Shown here piece by piece: positions 45,199 through 56,069 of a DNA stretch of 64,000 bases; position 1 is the stretch's first letter; each line of letters opens with the position of its first letter. The notes beneath the pieces are model-generated. The model made no database searches. It was given only the letters and a program-made list of their open reading frames with translations, and was not told where the DNA came from. The stretch lies in assembly GCF_000426665.1 (NCBI RefSeq), contig NZ_AUFU01000001.1:1-64000 (forward strand), written 5' to 3'. The stretch comes from Centipeda artemidis DSM 19719 (GTDB taxonomy: Bacteria > Bacillota > Negativicutes > Selenomonadales > Selenomonadaceae). A program made the translations under genes and the position numbers.

Positions 45199-45402
45199 CT
45201 ATCGGCTGCTGAGCAATGCGCGTGCTTCCGCTTCTGCAGCCTCCGTCGCTGCGGCGTCACGCTCGATATGTATCTTAATATAGTCTCCCTCGTCGATATC
45301 CTCCGGCAGAAAGTTCCGTGGGAAATCCACCGATACAAAGTCGTCGCCGAGCAGGATGACTGCATATTCTTCTTCAAATCGGTCAATATAGCCGGAAATC
45401 AT
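45199..45402 (-). CDS. DUF3006 family small protein
   Basis: A 67-residue protein beginning MISGYIDRFEEEYAVILLGDD, a typical DUF3006 beta-barrel opening, with a Glu/Ala-rich helical end. The function is unknown. Family members usually sit next to a ComEC-like metallo-hydrolase, as here, where ATGA overlap with that gene indicates paired translation. Confidence 0.85.
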   Translation of the reverse strand: MISGYIDRFEEEYAVILLGDDFVSVDFPRNFLPEDIDEGDYIKIHIERDAAATEAAEAEARALLSSR

Positions 45403-46418
45403 TGCTTCCTCCCTGTTCCCTTGGATTCCTTTGGTTCGTCTTTTTCGCGCTTCTCATAGATGCCGAAATCGTTCTTATCGCCTTTCTCCGTCTCTACGCG
45501 ACAGGTTTTTCCATCACTCACAACGGTAATCATACCGTTGACAGGCGTGCTGTAGACGTCGATGCCGCGCTTACTCAGCGCGGTACGCGTACTCTTGTGC
45601 GGATGCCAATACTTATTCGGGAACCCGCAGGAGATGAGACCCACGCTCGGATGTACCGCCTCTAAAAAGGCAGACGTAGAGGATGTCTTGCTGCCGTGAT
45701 GCCCGACTTTCAGCACCGTACTGCGGAGACGATCCGCCGACGTATGCGCTAAAATAGACTCTTCCTCGACATCCTCGGCGTCTCCCGTAAACATCATGGA
45801 AAAATCGCCGAAAACGAGACGCCCAACCACGCATTCATTGTTCGGGTCGGATTTCTTTTTCTTCTTCGCGTGCACCTCGTCGATCATCGCCGCCGTCGGC
45901 GCGACGACTTCAAAGCGAGCGCCGCTTCCGAGGTCGATCGTATCGCCTGCTGTGAGCGCCCGGCTTGGGACACGCTTTTCCGCAAGCAGCTTCATATAGC
46001 CGCGGTAAATGGGCGAATTCGAGGGCTGCCCGTTGTCATAGACCTCCCCCACGGCATATTCTCTCAGCAGGACGTCCATACCGCCGATGTGATCGGCATG
46101 GGGATGTGTGAGGATGATTTTATCAATTCTTCCGCCCTTTTCAATGCCTGCCTTTGCCAGTTGTGTACGAAGTTGATCGCGTTCATCCACGTCCGCCGTG
46201 TCGATGAGGATATTCTCCGTCCCCGTCTGCACGAGGATCGCGTCGCCCTGCCCGATCTCAAGCATCCGAACGACAAGCGTTCCCTCTGCAGGGCGTACCT
46301 CTCCCGTACTGTGCGCAGAAGGTGCCGCGCTGAATCGCTGCACAAGGAACTGTGCGAGCACAAATATGATGACTGCCGCAAGTCCAAGCCAGAGATGTTT
46401 CCCGAAAGGTTTTTTCAT
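45399..46418 (-). CDS. ComEC/Rec2-like metallo-beta-lactamase-fold hydrolase
   Basis: A 339-residue protein with one N-terminal membrane helix (LWLGLAAVIIFVLAQFLVQ), placing the enzyme outside the cytoplasm. The hydrolase core has THPHADHIGGM, the later FTGDAE and VGHHGSKTS motifs, the same set as the C-terminal domain of ComEC. The membrane pore of ComEC is missing. Relatives are thought to cut nucleic acid or phosphoesters. It starts with ATGA overlap on the purine permease and ends with ATGA overlap on DUF3006. Confidence 0.88.
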   Translation of the reverse strand: MKKPFGKHLWLGLAAVIIFVLAQFLVQRFSAAPSAHSTGEVRPAEGTLVVRMLEIGQGDAILVQTGTENILIDTADVDERDQLRTQLAKAGIEKGGRIDKIILTHPHADHIGGMDVLLREYAVGEVYDNGQPSNSPIYRGYMKLLAEKRVPSRALTAGDTIDLGSGARFEVVAPTAAMIDEVHAKKKKKSDPNNECVVGRLVFGDFSMMFTGDAEDVEEESILAHTSADRLRSTVLKVGHHGSKTSSTSAFLEAVHPSVGLISCGFPNKYWHPHKSTRTALSKRGIDVYSTPVNGMITVVSDGKTCRVETEKGDKNDFGIYEKREKDEPKESKGTGRKQ

Positions 46419-47749
46419 GAGCGCAGCGCCAAATTGATCAGGAATGCGATCGAGACCAGATACATGATCCAGCTGACCTTCTTGTACTGCCCGGCAAAAA
46501 GTTTCATGACGGTATAGCTGATGAAGCCGAATGCGAAGCCGTTCGCAATGCTCGACGTGAGCGGCATCATGATGATCGTCAGGAATGCCGGAAGCGCATT
46601 TGTAAAATCCGAGAAGTCGATCTTGCCCACCTCAGACATGAGCAGCGCACCGACGAGAATCAGCGCGGGCGCCGTCGCAAAGGCGGGCACGAGGCCGATG
46701 AGCGGAGCAAAGAGGAGCGCCGCGAGGAAGAGCACGCCAGCGGCGACGGCAGTGAGTCCCGTCCGTCCGCCGGCAGCAATGCCCGCTGCGCTCTCGACAT
46801 AGGAGGTGACCGTGGACGTTCCGAACACGGCCGAAACCATCGTGCCGACGGCATCTGTCGTCAGCGCCTTGTCAATGTTTTCAATGTGCCCGTCGGGCTT
46901 TACCATCTTCGCCTTCGTCGTCACGCCGATCAGCGTTCCCATATTGTCGAAGAGCTCAACGACCGTGAACGTAAAGATGATCGATACGAGACCGTAATGC
47001 CATGCACCCGCAAGGTCCAACTGTCCAAACGTTTCTCCCATATGCGGAAACGAAGTGCTGATAATATCCCCGATGCCGTGTGGCGCAGGTGTCATACCGA
47101 GCGCCATCCCAAGGATTGTCGTTGCAAAGATGCCGATGAGAATTGCGCCGTGAATATTGCGCGCCATCAGCGCCGCTGTAAAGAGCAGACCAAAGAGAGA
47201 GAGCAGCGTCGTCGGCAACGTCACATGTCCGAGCGCGACATAGGTCGCGGAGTTCTCCACAATGAGTCCTGTCCCCTTAAGGCCGATAAATGCGATAAAG
47301 AGACCGATGCCAACGCTGATTGCCAGCTTCAGATCACGCGGCACAGCGTTGATGATTGCCTGACGAATTCCGCCGACGGTCAGAATCAGGAAGAGAGCCC
47401 CCGAGAAGAATACCGCACCGAGCGCAACCGTCCAATGCAGACCGAGAACCCCGCAGACATAATATGCGAAGAACGCATTGAGCCCCATACCGGGCGCGAG
47501 CGCGACCGGATAATTCGCAAAAATCCCCATGGACATGGAGGCAAGCGCCGCAATCCAAATGGTCGAGGCAATTGCCGCTTCCTTTGGAATCCCCGCATCG
47601 GCGAGAATATTCGGATTGACGAACAGGATATACGCCATTGCAATAAAAGTCGTCATGCCCGCGAGCAGCTCTGTCCGGAGGGATGATCCTTTTTCGCGCA
47701 CTTTGAAATATCGTTCAATAAATGACGGCGGCGCGCCCTGCATTCCCAT
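46415..47749 (-). CDS. NCS2-family purine permease (AzgA/PbuG type)
   Basis: A 444-residue membrane protein with about 13 hydrophobic segments. The family motifs are AMAYILFVNPNIL, the substrate-binding GLNAFF, VELFDNMGTLIGV and FGTSTVTSYVESAAGIA. These match hypoxanthine/guanine/adenine symporters. GGAGATG precedes ATG 47749. First gene of the operon that continues with the ComEC-like hydrolase, a possible link to salvage of DNA breakdown products. Confidence 0.9.
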   Translation of the reverse strand: MGMQGAPPSFIERYFKVREKGSSLRTELLAGMTTFIAMAYILFVNPNILADAGIPKEAAIASTIWIAALASMSMGIFANYPVALAPGMGLNAFFAYYVCGVLGLHWTVALGAVFFSGALFLILTVGGIRQAIINAVPRDLKLAISVGIGLFIAFIGLKGTGLIVENSATYVALGHVTLPTTLLSLFGLLFTAALMARNIHGAILIGIFATTILGMALGMTPAPHGIGDIISTSFPHMGETFGQLDLAGAWHYGLVSIIFTFTVVELFDNMGTLIGVTTKAKMVKPDGHIENIDKALTTDAVGTMVSAVFGTSTVTSYVESAAGIAAGGRTGLTAVAAGVLFLAALLFAPLIGLVPAFATAPALILVGALLMSEVGKIDFSDFTNALPAFLTIIMMPLTSSIANGFAFGFISYTVMKLFAGQYKKVSWIMYLVSIAFLINLALRS

Positions 47750-47770
47750 AGCAACATCTCCTTAACAAAC

Positions 47771-47791
47771 AAAAAAAGCCTGATAAAGGCT
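47771..47791 (-). terminator. short terminator after tRNA-Ser
   Basis: On the minus strand AGCCT and AGGCT pair around TTATC and are followed by seven T residues. It lies between the tRNA and the purine permease gene. Confidence 0.6.
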
Positions 47792-47803
47792 AATGGATAG
47801 AAA

Positions 47804-47894
47804 TGGCGGAGTGGGAGAGATTCGAACTCTCGCAGCGGTTACCCACTCTAACGATTTAGCAAACCGTCCTCTTCAGCCTCTTGAGTACCACTCC
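47804..47894 (-). tRNA. tRNA-Ser (anticodon GCU)
   Basis: A 91-base class II tRNA. The acceptor arms GGAGTGG and CCACTCC pair exactly, the CCA end is encoded, the anticodon loop contains GCT, the T arm has GTTCGAATC, and there is a long variable arm. It reads AGC/AGU codons. Confidence 0.96.
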
Positions 47895-47929
47895 ATATGT
47901 ACTTTTCCGCCGCATTTGCGACATGGAAT

Positions 47930-47958
47930 ATATTATCAGAACACCGCATGCTTGTCAA
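47930..47958 (-). promoter_or_regulatory. promoter of tRNA-Ser
   Basis: On the minus strand a perfect TTGACA (47958-47953) and TAATAT (47935-47930) are 17 bases apart, about 30 bases before the mature 5' end. Confidence 0.75.
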
Positions 47959-48071
47959 GGCGAAAAAATCGCACATTTCCGTACGCACATGAAAATTTAA
48001 TCATTTTATATCATACTGTATGGTAAATTGCATCGTATTTGGATCAGACGCATAGAACCCGGAGGAATCAT

Positions 48072-48968
48072 ATGGAGATTGCTCAGTTAAAATATTTTCA
48101 GGTCATGGCAAACATCCGCCATTTCACGCGCGCCGCGCGCATGGTGGACGTTTCGCAGCCCGCGCTCAGCCGCTCCATGTCAAAACTCGAACAGGAACTC
48201 GGCGTTCATCTCTTCAAGCGCAGCGACGGAGAGATCGAGCTGACCCCCGAGGGGGAACGCCTGCTGCGTCATGCCGACCGCATCCTGCGCGAAGTCGACA
48301 CGGCAAAGGAGGAGGCGCGTCTACATCGAACGGGAGAACCGCCGATGTTCAAGCTCTCCTTCATCCACTCGCTCGGCAGCTATCTGCTCCCGCGCATCCT
48401 GCGCGATTTTCGTGAGATTCATCCGGAGATCCACATTCGTCTCCATCAGCAGGACTCGGCAACGCTCGCGCAACAGGTCGCGACCGGCGAAACGGATCTC
48501 TGTCTCTGCTCGACCATCCCAACGACAGAGCACAGCGCATGGGTCTATCTCTGGTCGGAAGAGCTCTTTGCCACCGTGCCGCAGGGACATCCGCTTGCAG
48601 ACCGCACGCATGTAGACCTGCGTGAGCTCGAGGACGAGCCGTTGATCGCACCGAAGAAAAGCTACAGCCTGCGTATTCTCGTGGATCAATTCTTCGAGCT
48701 CGCGGGCATACATCCGACGATCACGTTCGAAGGCGACGACGTTTCGACGATCTCCGGTCTCGTCTCGGCAGGACTAGGCGTGAGTCTCCTACCCAAGTTC
48801 GCAGGGGTCGGCTATCCGGGACTCTGCTACATTCCCGTCTCCTTCCCCGTCTGCAAGCGCGCAGTCGGCATTGCATGGAACACAAACCTGCGCCTTTCCC
48901 CTGCGGCACTCTGCTTCCAACAGTTTATCATGCAGCGTTTTAATGCGAAAACGCCGCATGAAGGTTAA
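48072..48968 (+). CDS. LysR-family transcriptional regulator
   Basis: A 298-residue regulator. The N-terminal winged helix is typical (MEIAQLKYFQVMANIRHFTRAA, VSQPALSRSMSKLEQELGVHLF). The effector domain (about 90-295) has ETDLCLCSTIP and VSAGLGVSLLPKF. The start ATG 48072 follows GGAGG. It has no operon partner and its target is not evident: upstream lies a tRNA gene on the other strand, and downstream a converging unknown gene. Confidence 0.92.
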   Translation: MEIAQLKYFQVMANIRHFTRAARMVDVSQPALSRSMSKLEQELGVHLFKRSDGEIELTPEGERLLRHADRILREVDTAKEEARLHRTGEPPMFKLSFIHSLGSYLLPRILRDFREIHPEIHIRLHQQDSATLAQQVATGETDLCLCSTIPTTEHSAWVYLWSEELFATVPQGHPLADRTHVDLRELEDEPLIAPKKSYSLRILVDQFFELAGIHPTITFEGDDVSTISGLVSAGLGVSLLPKFAGVGYPGLCYIPVSFPVCKRAVGIAWNTNLRLSPAALCFQQFIMQRFNAKTPHEG

Positions 48969-49016
48969 CCTGCAGAGGGTTAAGGTTAATCGTCTTTAAT
49001 ATTTTATTGCAGAAAT

Positions 49017-49066
49017 AAACAACTGCCATATGCAGCGTTCAGTACGCTCTCGTATGGCAGTTGTTT
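49017..49066. terminator. bidirectional terminator between the LysR gene and the unknown gene
   Basis: AAACAACTGCCATA (49017-49030) pairs perfectly with TATGGCAGTTGTTT (49053-49066) over 14 bp. The arms are A/T-rich outside, suiting both converging genes. Confidence 0.85.
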
Positions 49067-49068
49067 TA

Positions 49069-49479
49069 TTACGCTGCGATATCTACATTTCTTCCGAGAT
49101 TTTCTACGGGATGACTCGTCGCATAGGCATCCTTCACCTGCTGCATCAGTTCATGCGTCACCTGACCTCCGACAGACTGCGCCTCGCGGTTCGACTGCTG
49201 AAACCTGCTCGAGCCAAGGCTCTCCGGATTCATATTCTCCGCCGACTGCTGCGCGGCGCGCGATGCGCTCTGCGTGCCGTTCTGTACGACACTCGACTGG
49301 GTCTGATGGAATTTACCCGTGCCGAGGGTTGTGCCGGCTCCGAAGTTCGAGCTGCCCGTGACCTCCTTGACTTCCTCCATCTTTGCCCGCGTCGCCTGAC
49401 TGCCAAGCGAATACAATCTCTGGTTTACCTGCTGGAAGAGGCTGGAACCGAATCCGCCTCCATTTAATGCCGATACCAT
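49069..49479 (-). CDS. unknown 136-residue Gln/Ser-rich protein next to flgD
   Basis: I do not recognise a family. The protein is hydrophilic, without signal or membrane segments, and rich in Q, S, G and N. It contains two related stretches: FGSSLFQQVNQRLYSLGSQATRAKMEEVKE (about 9-38) and LGSSRFQQSNREAQSVGGQVTHELMQQVKD (about 87-116). They share GSS-FQQ-N, a G-Q-T core and a helical M--VK end, so it may be an internal duplication. The start ATG 49479 follows CGGAGGG. It has its own promoter and a terminator on each side. Confidence 0.7.
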   Translation of the reverse strand: MVSALNGGGFGSSLFQQVNQRLYSLGSQATRAKMEEVKEVTGSSNFGAGTTLGTGKFHQTQSSVVQNGTQSASRAAQQSAENMNPESLGSSRFQQSNREAQSVGGQVTHELMQQVKDAYATSHPVENLGRNVDIAA

Positions 49480-49534
49480 ATGGATCCCTCCGTTCATTTC
49501 CCTGCCCCATTTTCCATTGGGACGATTCTACTAT

Positions 49535-49563
49535 ATTATAATAGAAAAATATCAGTTTCGCAA
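49535..49563 (-). promoter_or_regulatory. promoter of the 136-residue protein gene
   Basis: On the minus strand TTGCGA (49563-49558) and a perfect TATAAT (49540-49535) are 17 bases apart. This is a housekeeping-type promoter, unlike the sigma-28-type site before fliK. Confidence 0.75.
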
Positions 49564-49598
49564 GAGAAAATGTCGCTGAAATACTATTTCAACGACAT
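49564..49598 (-). terminator. terminator of fliK-flgD
   Basis: On the minus strand ATGTCGTTGAAA (49598-49587) pairs with TTTCAGCGACAT (49581-49570) over 12 bp with one G-T, followed by TTTTCTC. It lies 22 bases after the flgD stop. Confidence 0.78.
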
Positions 49599-49619
49599 AA
49601 ATTCTTGCTGTATGATGGC

Positions 49620-50162
49620 TCAGGGCGTCGGCTGCGGGGTCGGCGACGGTTTTTGTGCAGAAAGATCGCCGATGCGGACGAGTTCCGAGATCTTGACCTG
49701 ATGCGTCTTACCGTTGACGTCGGCGATCACGCTCGGCTCACCGTCCGTGATGCTGACACCGATGATCTTGCCTTCGAAGCTCTGCTTCGTCATCTTTCCA
49801 TCTTCGCCCTTGACCTGTGTGACCCACTGCGCCTTTTGACCGATCATTCCGCTGAGCTGACCGATGAGCACCGAGGAGTTGATATTGTCAACAACCTTCT
49901 GCACATCCGAAAGCCCTTTCGCAACGTTCGTCATCTGTTCAAGCGCGGAGAACTGCGCCAGCTGAGAGAGATACTGGCTGTTGTCCTGCGGGTCAAGCGG
50001 ATCCTGGTATTTCATCTGTGTAACGAGGAGCTGCAAAAAGGCATCTTTGCCGAGCGCGTCATTCTTCTTATTGGCAGCCTTTTCCTGATTCTTCGCCGCC
50101 TCATAGTCGGACAGCGCCTGTGTGACGCCGTTCGCCGTGATTGTATTCAATGGATTTGCCAC
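49620..50162 (-). CDS. flgD: flagellar hook capping protein FlgD
   Basis: A 180-residue hook scaffold. The conserved N-terminal motif is DAFLQLLVTQMKYQDPLDP, followed by FSALEQMTNVAKGL. A short C-terminal beta domain (GKIIGVSITDGEPSVIADVNGKTHQV) replaces the longer tail of enteric FlgD, and the end is a Pro/Thr-rich tail. It follows fliK by 22 bases. The cap is exported by the flagellar type III system to assemble hook subunits. Confidence 0.92.
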   Translation of the reverse strand: MANPLNTITANGVTQALSDYEAAKNQEKAANKKNDALGKDAFLQLLVTQMKYQDPLDPQDNSQYLSQLAQFSALEQMTNVAKGLSDVQKVVDNINSSVLIGQLSGMIGQKAQWVTQVKGEDGKMTKQSFEGKIIGVSITDGEPSVIADVNGKTHQVKISELVRIGDLSAQKPSPTPQPTP

Positions 50163-50184
50163 GATAATTCCTCCTCAGACCGCA

Positions 50185-51942
50185 TCATACGCGGTAATCC
50201 ACGCCGTCCGCCGTCATCACGCCGCCCGGCTCCGCCGCGCTGTGCGTCGGCAGTATGCCCTCTATGCCGTCCTCATAATCTTCCGCATCGCCGCGCGCAT
50301 AAACACGCGTATTACTGCGGCTTCCTTCACTCTGCTGCCAGGCTTCCTGTCCCTGTCCCTGCGGCATCTGTCCGTCCGCAAGACCGGTGTAAACGCCGAC
50401 GCGATCGACTTTCAGCCCTTGATTATTCAGCTCCTGGCGGAGCTGAACGAGACTGTTCTCGATCACATTGCGCACCTGTGCGTTGTCGCTGTGGAAGGAA
50501 GCCTGCACGGCGCCGTCCGAGCTGACGGCAACGCGGAGCGTGAGTTCACCGAGATGCGCCGGTTTCAGGCGAATGACCATCTGTGTATCGTTAAGCGTAC
50601 GCAGGAGACGCGCCTGCTCCACGATCTGACGCGGAATCTCATAGTCCGGCTGCGGTCGCTGCGGCACAGCTTCCTGTGCGGGCGCCGTGGGAACCTCGAC
50701 CTGCGGTGCGGGTGTCCCCGTGTGGACGCCGATGGGCTGAGGGCTCTGCTGCGGCAGGGGTTCTGCCGCACGCGGTGTTGCTGGCTCGGCAGTGATCTCC
50801 GTGCGCACAACCGGAATCTGCTGCTCCGCACTCTGATCGCCCTGACGAGCCTCTTGCTGCTGCGCGCCCTGTCCCATAGTCTCGCGGCGCATCGTCCGCT
50901 GCGCAAGTATATCGAGCGGCGAAGGCGTCTCGCCGCCCTCCTCCACGGTAAGCACATCACCCACGAGCTGTGCAGCACGCAGCGTATTCTGTACAGGCTG
51001 CTGCACCGCTGTCTGCACGATGGGCGCTGCGGTTTCTTCAACCTGCAGAACGCCCTGCACAACATTTTGTACGGCGCGGTTCAGCATGTTCTCCCGGGCG
51101 GTACTTTGCAGGAGCGTCCCTGCAGGGCTTTGCAGGGCGGCGCTATCAAGCTGCCGCTCCGTATTCTCGATCAAGCCGTCCATGGTGACCTGTGCAAGGA
51201 GTTCTTGATTTTCCTCCGCCACTGCGGGCAGGTTCTCCGACGTGCGCAGAATATCTTCGAGCACCGCACTGCGGAGCTGTGCCGAGAGCCCTATCTGCGT
51301 TATGGGTTCCGTCTGCGGCGCATTTCCCTCGCCGTTCATCTGCGCGAGCGGCTCTCCCGAGAGGGTACGAAGTAGGTTGAAGTTCTTCAGCCCCTCTTCC
51401 GGAATCCGTTGGAGCAGGCTCTGTACCTCTTTGGGCAGCACTTCTTCGGTTTTCTGTGCGCCGATAATCTCAAAGCGCTCCAAAATGTCCGTGAGCGCCT
51501 TGTCAAGTCCTGCGTTTACCTCTTCGCTGACTTCCGCCGCGTCAGTGGGGGCGACGGCAGCGAGCGCTGCGATTGCCGATTCCGGCTCACTTGCAGCATC
51601 GCGCGCCGTACTCTGCGCATCCTTTTGTACTGGCGCAGCTTTTTGCCCCGGTTTCGCCTTTGTCGACGCCTGTTTCGTCACATCCTGTGTGTCCTGCGCC
51701 GACGGCTGATCCGCAGCGGCGGACGCTTCGGTATTCTGCGTCTTTTCCGCGGCTGTGCCGCGCGCGCTTGTTTTGCTCTGCTGTTCTTTCTTTTGCAGTG
51801 CGTCAAACGTATCGCTGAACAAATTCTTCCCTGAGGTTGTCTGCGTGCGGCTCGCCGCGGATACCGGACGCACGCCCTGTGCGCCTGCTCCTGCGGAACC
51901 GCCTTCTGCTGTGGACACAGCCATCAGTCCGCTTGCATTCAT
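50185..51942 (-). CDS. fliK: flagellar hook-length control protein FliK
   Basis: A 585-residue ruler protein. The long N-terminal part (1-about 480) is low-complexity, rich in A, Q, T, P and E. The C-terminal Flg_hook domain (about 480-550) reads MVIRLKPAHLGELTLRV and NSLVQLRQELNNQGL, the part that triggers the export switch. GAGGTGA precedes ATG 51942. A near-consensus sigma-28 promoter lies about 16 bases upstream of the start region. It is followed by flgD. Confidence 0.9.
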   Translation of the reverse strand: MNASGLMAVSTAEGGSAGAGAQGVRPVSAASRTQTTSGKNLFSDTFDALQKKEQQSKTSARGTAAEKTQNTEASAAADQPSAQDTQDVTKQASTKAKPGQKAAPVQKDAQSTARDAASEPESAIAALAAVAPTDAAEVSEEVNAGLDKALTDILERFEIIGAQKTEEVLPKEVQSLLQRIPEEGLKNFNLLRTLSGEPLAQMNGEGNAPQTEPITQIGLSAQLRSAVLEDILRTSENLPAVAEENQELLAQVTMDGLIENTERQLDSAALQSPAGTLLQSTARENMLNRAVQNVVQGVLQVEETAAPIVQTAVQQPVQNTLRAAQLVGDVLTVEEGGETPSPLDILAQRTMRRETMGQGAQQQEARQGDQSAEQQIPVVRTEITAEPATPRAAEPLPQQSPQPIGVHTGTPAPQVEVPTAPAQEAVPQRPQPDYEIPRQIVEQARLLRTLNDTQMVIRLKPAHLGELTLRVAVSSDGAVQASFHSDNAQVRNVIENSLVQLRQELNNQGLKVDRVGVYTGLADGQMPQGQGQEAWQQSEGSRSNTRVYARGDAEDYEDGIEGILPTHSAAEPGGVMTADGVDYRV

Positions 51943-51966
51943 CTACACATCACCTCTTCTAACTGT

Positions 51967-51993
51967 TTATCGGCACAGGAGGATCTTTTCTTA
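51967..51993 (-). promoter_or_regulatory. sigma-28 (FliA/SigD) promoter of fliK-flgD, overlapping the radA stop
   Basis: On the minus strand TAAG (51993-51990) and an exact GCCGATAA (51974-51967) are separated by 15 bases. The sigma-28 consensus is TAAA-N15-GCCGATAA, so only one base differs. The -35 box uses the TAA stop codon of radA. Confidence 0.75.
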
Positions 51994-53370
51994 AATGTTT
52001 TTTGGCATAGCGCATTTGAGTGCATCGCCGATGGTCTCTGCACCAAAGAGGTCCATATCTTTGAACTTTCCGGCAAGCTGCCGATAGTTCTTCATCGGCA
52101 GAACCGCCGCGCGCAGTCCGAGCCGCCGTGCCTCCGCGACACGAAGTTCCGCCTGCGAAACGGCGCGCACTTCGCCCGACAAACCAACCTCTCCACAGAC
52201 GACCATATGCGGGCGCGGCAGACGATTGGCAAAGCTCGACGCCATCGCAACACACAGCGCAAGATCCGCGGCGGGCTCGTCGAGGCGTATACCGCCCGCA
52301 ACCTTGACGTAGACGTCCGCTCCGCCGATAGGGAGCTTTACACGCTTTTCGAGGACGGCAAGGAGAAGCTGGATACGCTTCACATCCACAGAGTCAGCCG
52401 TCCTGCGCGGCGGCTGATACGGCGTCGGCGCAACAAGAGCCTGTACCTCGACGAGCAGGGGCCGCGTCCCCTCCACCGACGGCACGATGACGGATCCACT
52501 TTCTTGGGCACGTTCGGAGAGAAAGAGCTTTGAAGCGTCCGGCACGTCGACGAGTCCCACATCACGCATTTCAAAGAGACCGAGTTCATTCGTGCTGCCG
52601 AACCGGTTCTTAACGGCACGCAGGACGCGGTATTCGGCGTTTCTCTCTCCTTCAAAATAGAGCACCGTATCCACGATGTGCTCGAGGACGCGGGGTCCTG
52701 CGAGACTGCCCTCTTTCGTCACATGTCCGATGACAAAGACGGCGATTCCCTCCGTCTTTGCGATGCGCATCAGCTCCATCGCGCACTCTCGCACCTGCGA
52801 GACGCTGCCGGGCGCACTCTCGATGTCGGGGCGGTACATTGTCTGAATCGAGTCGATGATGAAAAGCGCAGGCTTTTCCCGTACGACATGGGCGCAGATT
52901 GCATCGAGATTCGTCTCGCTCACAACGAGCAGGTCGTCTGCGATCGCCCGCAGACGATCCGCGCGCATCCGAATCTGACGCGCGCTTTCCTCTCCCGTCA
53001 CATAGAGAACACGCCGCCCCGCACGTGCAATGTCCGCCGACACGCGCAGTGTGAGACTCGACTTGCCGACGCCCGGATCGCCAACCACGAGCACCATCGA
53101 TCCTGGAATCACTCCGCCGCCGAGCACGCGGTCAAGTTCACCCGATCCGGTTGAAAAGCGCGGCAGATCCTCCGCTGTAATCTCCCCGATGGGCTGCGGC
53201 GGTGCGGCATCCGTACCGCCGAGTCCGCTGCGCCGCGCCTCCGACTCCGGCACAACGATCTCCTCTACCATAGAGTTCCATGCGCCGCAGCCCGGACATT
53301 TGCCCATCCACTTGCTCGTATCGTATCCGCAGGATTGGCAGACATATGCCGTTTTCTTCTTCTTTGCCAT
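51991..53370 (-). CDS. radA: DNA repair protein RadA
   Basis: A 459-residue RecA-like branch migration helicase. The N-terminal zinc finger is YVCQSCGYDTSKWMGKCPGCGAWN. The ATPase has GDPGVGKSSLTLR and ends before the RadA-specific KNRFG motif. A Lon-like C-terminal domain (about 290-455) includes GGIRLDEPAADLA. ATG 53370 is preceded by GGGAGAG; a TTG 12 bases earlier overlaps that site. It lies downstream of clpC, a classic neighbourhood in Firmicutes. Confidence 0.95.
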   Translation of the reverse strand: MAKKKKTAYVCQSCGYDTSKWMGKCPGCGAWNSMVEEIVVPESEARRSGLGGTDAAPPQPIGEITAEDLPRFSTGSGELDRVLGGGVIPGSMVLVVGDPGVGKSSLTLRVSADIARAGRRVLYVTGEESARQIRMRADRLRAIADDLLVVSETNLDAICAHVVREKPALFIIDSIQTMYRPDIESAPGSVSQVRECAMELMRIAKTEGIAVFVIGHVTKEGSLAGPRVLEHIVDTVLYFEGERNAEYRVLRAVKNRFGSTNELGLFEMRDVGLVDVPDASKLFLSERAQESGSVIVPSVEGTRPLLVEVQALVAPTPYQPPRRTADSVDVKRIQLLLAVLEKRVKLPIGGADVYVKVAGGIRLDEPAADLALCVAMASSFANRLPRPHMVVCGEVGLSGEVRAVSQAELRVAEARRLGLRAAVLPMKNYRQLAGKFKDMDLFGAETIGDALKCAMPKNI

Positions 53371-53387
53371 AAGCTCTCCCAATACAG

Positions 53388-53416
53388 ATAGGGAAGCCCC
53401 GTGGGAGCTTCCCTAT
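53388..53416. other. hairpin in the radA leader
   Basis: ATAGGGAAGC (53388-53397) pairs with GCTTCCCTAT (53407-53416) with a 9-base loop that can add two C-G pairs. No T tract follows on either strand, so it is a leader structure or a weak terminator between clpC and radA. Confidence 0.4.
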
Positions 53417-53549
53417 ACGACGTTATATTCTCTTTCTGATGAAACGACACGCTGACCGTGTAAGCCAGCAGAGCGACCATCCTAAGTTAAGCAGGAAATT
53501 CGCCGCATCACCGCTGCGTGTGCGGGGCGCAAGCACATTTCCGTGTATC

Positions 53550-56057
<2,508 letters not shown>

Positions 56058-56069
56058 GTCGTCCCCCTC

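Noticed and set aside
46886-47686. A 266-codon open frame opposite the purine permease gene
   Set aside because: Highly charged antisense shadow of a membrane protein gene.
50122-51375. A 417-codon open frame opposite fliK
   Set aside because: Arg/Leu-rich shadow of the low-complexity fliK gene, no domain seen.
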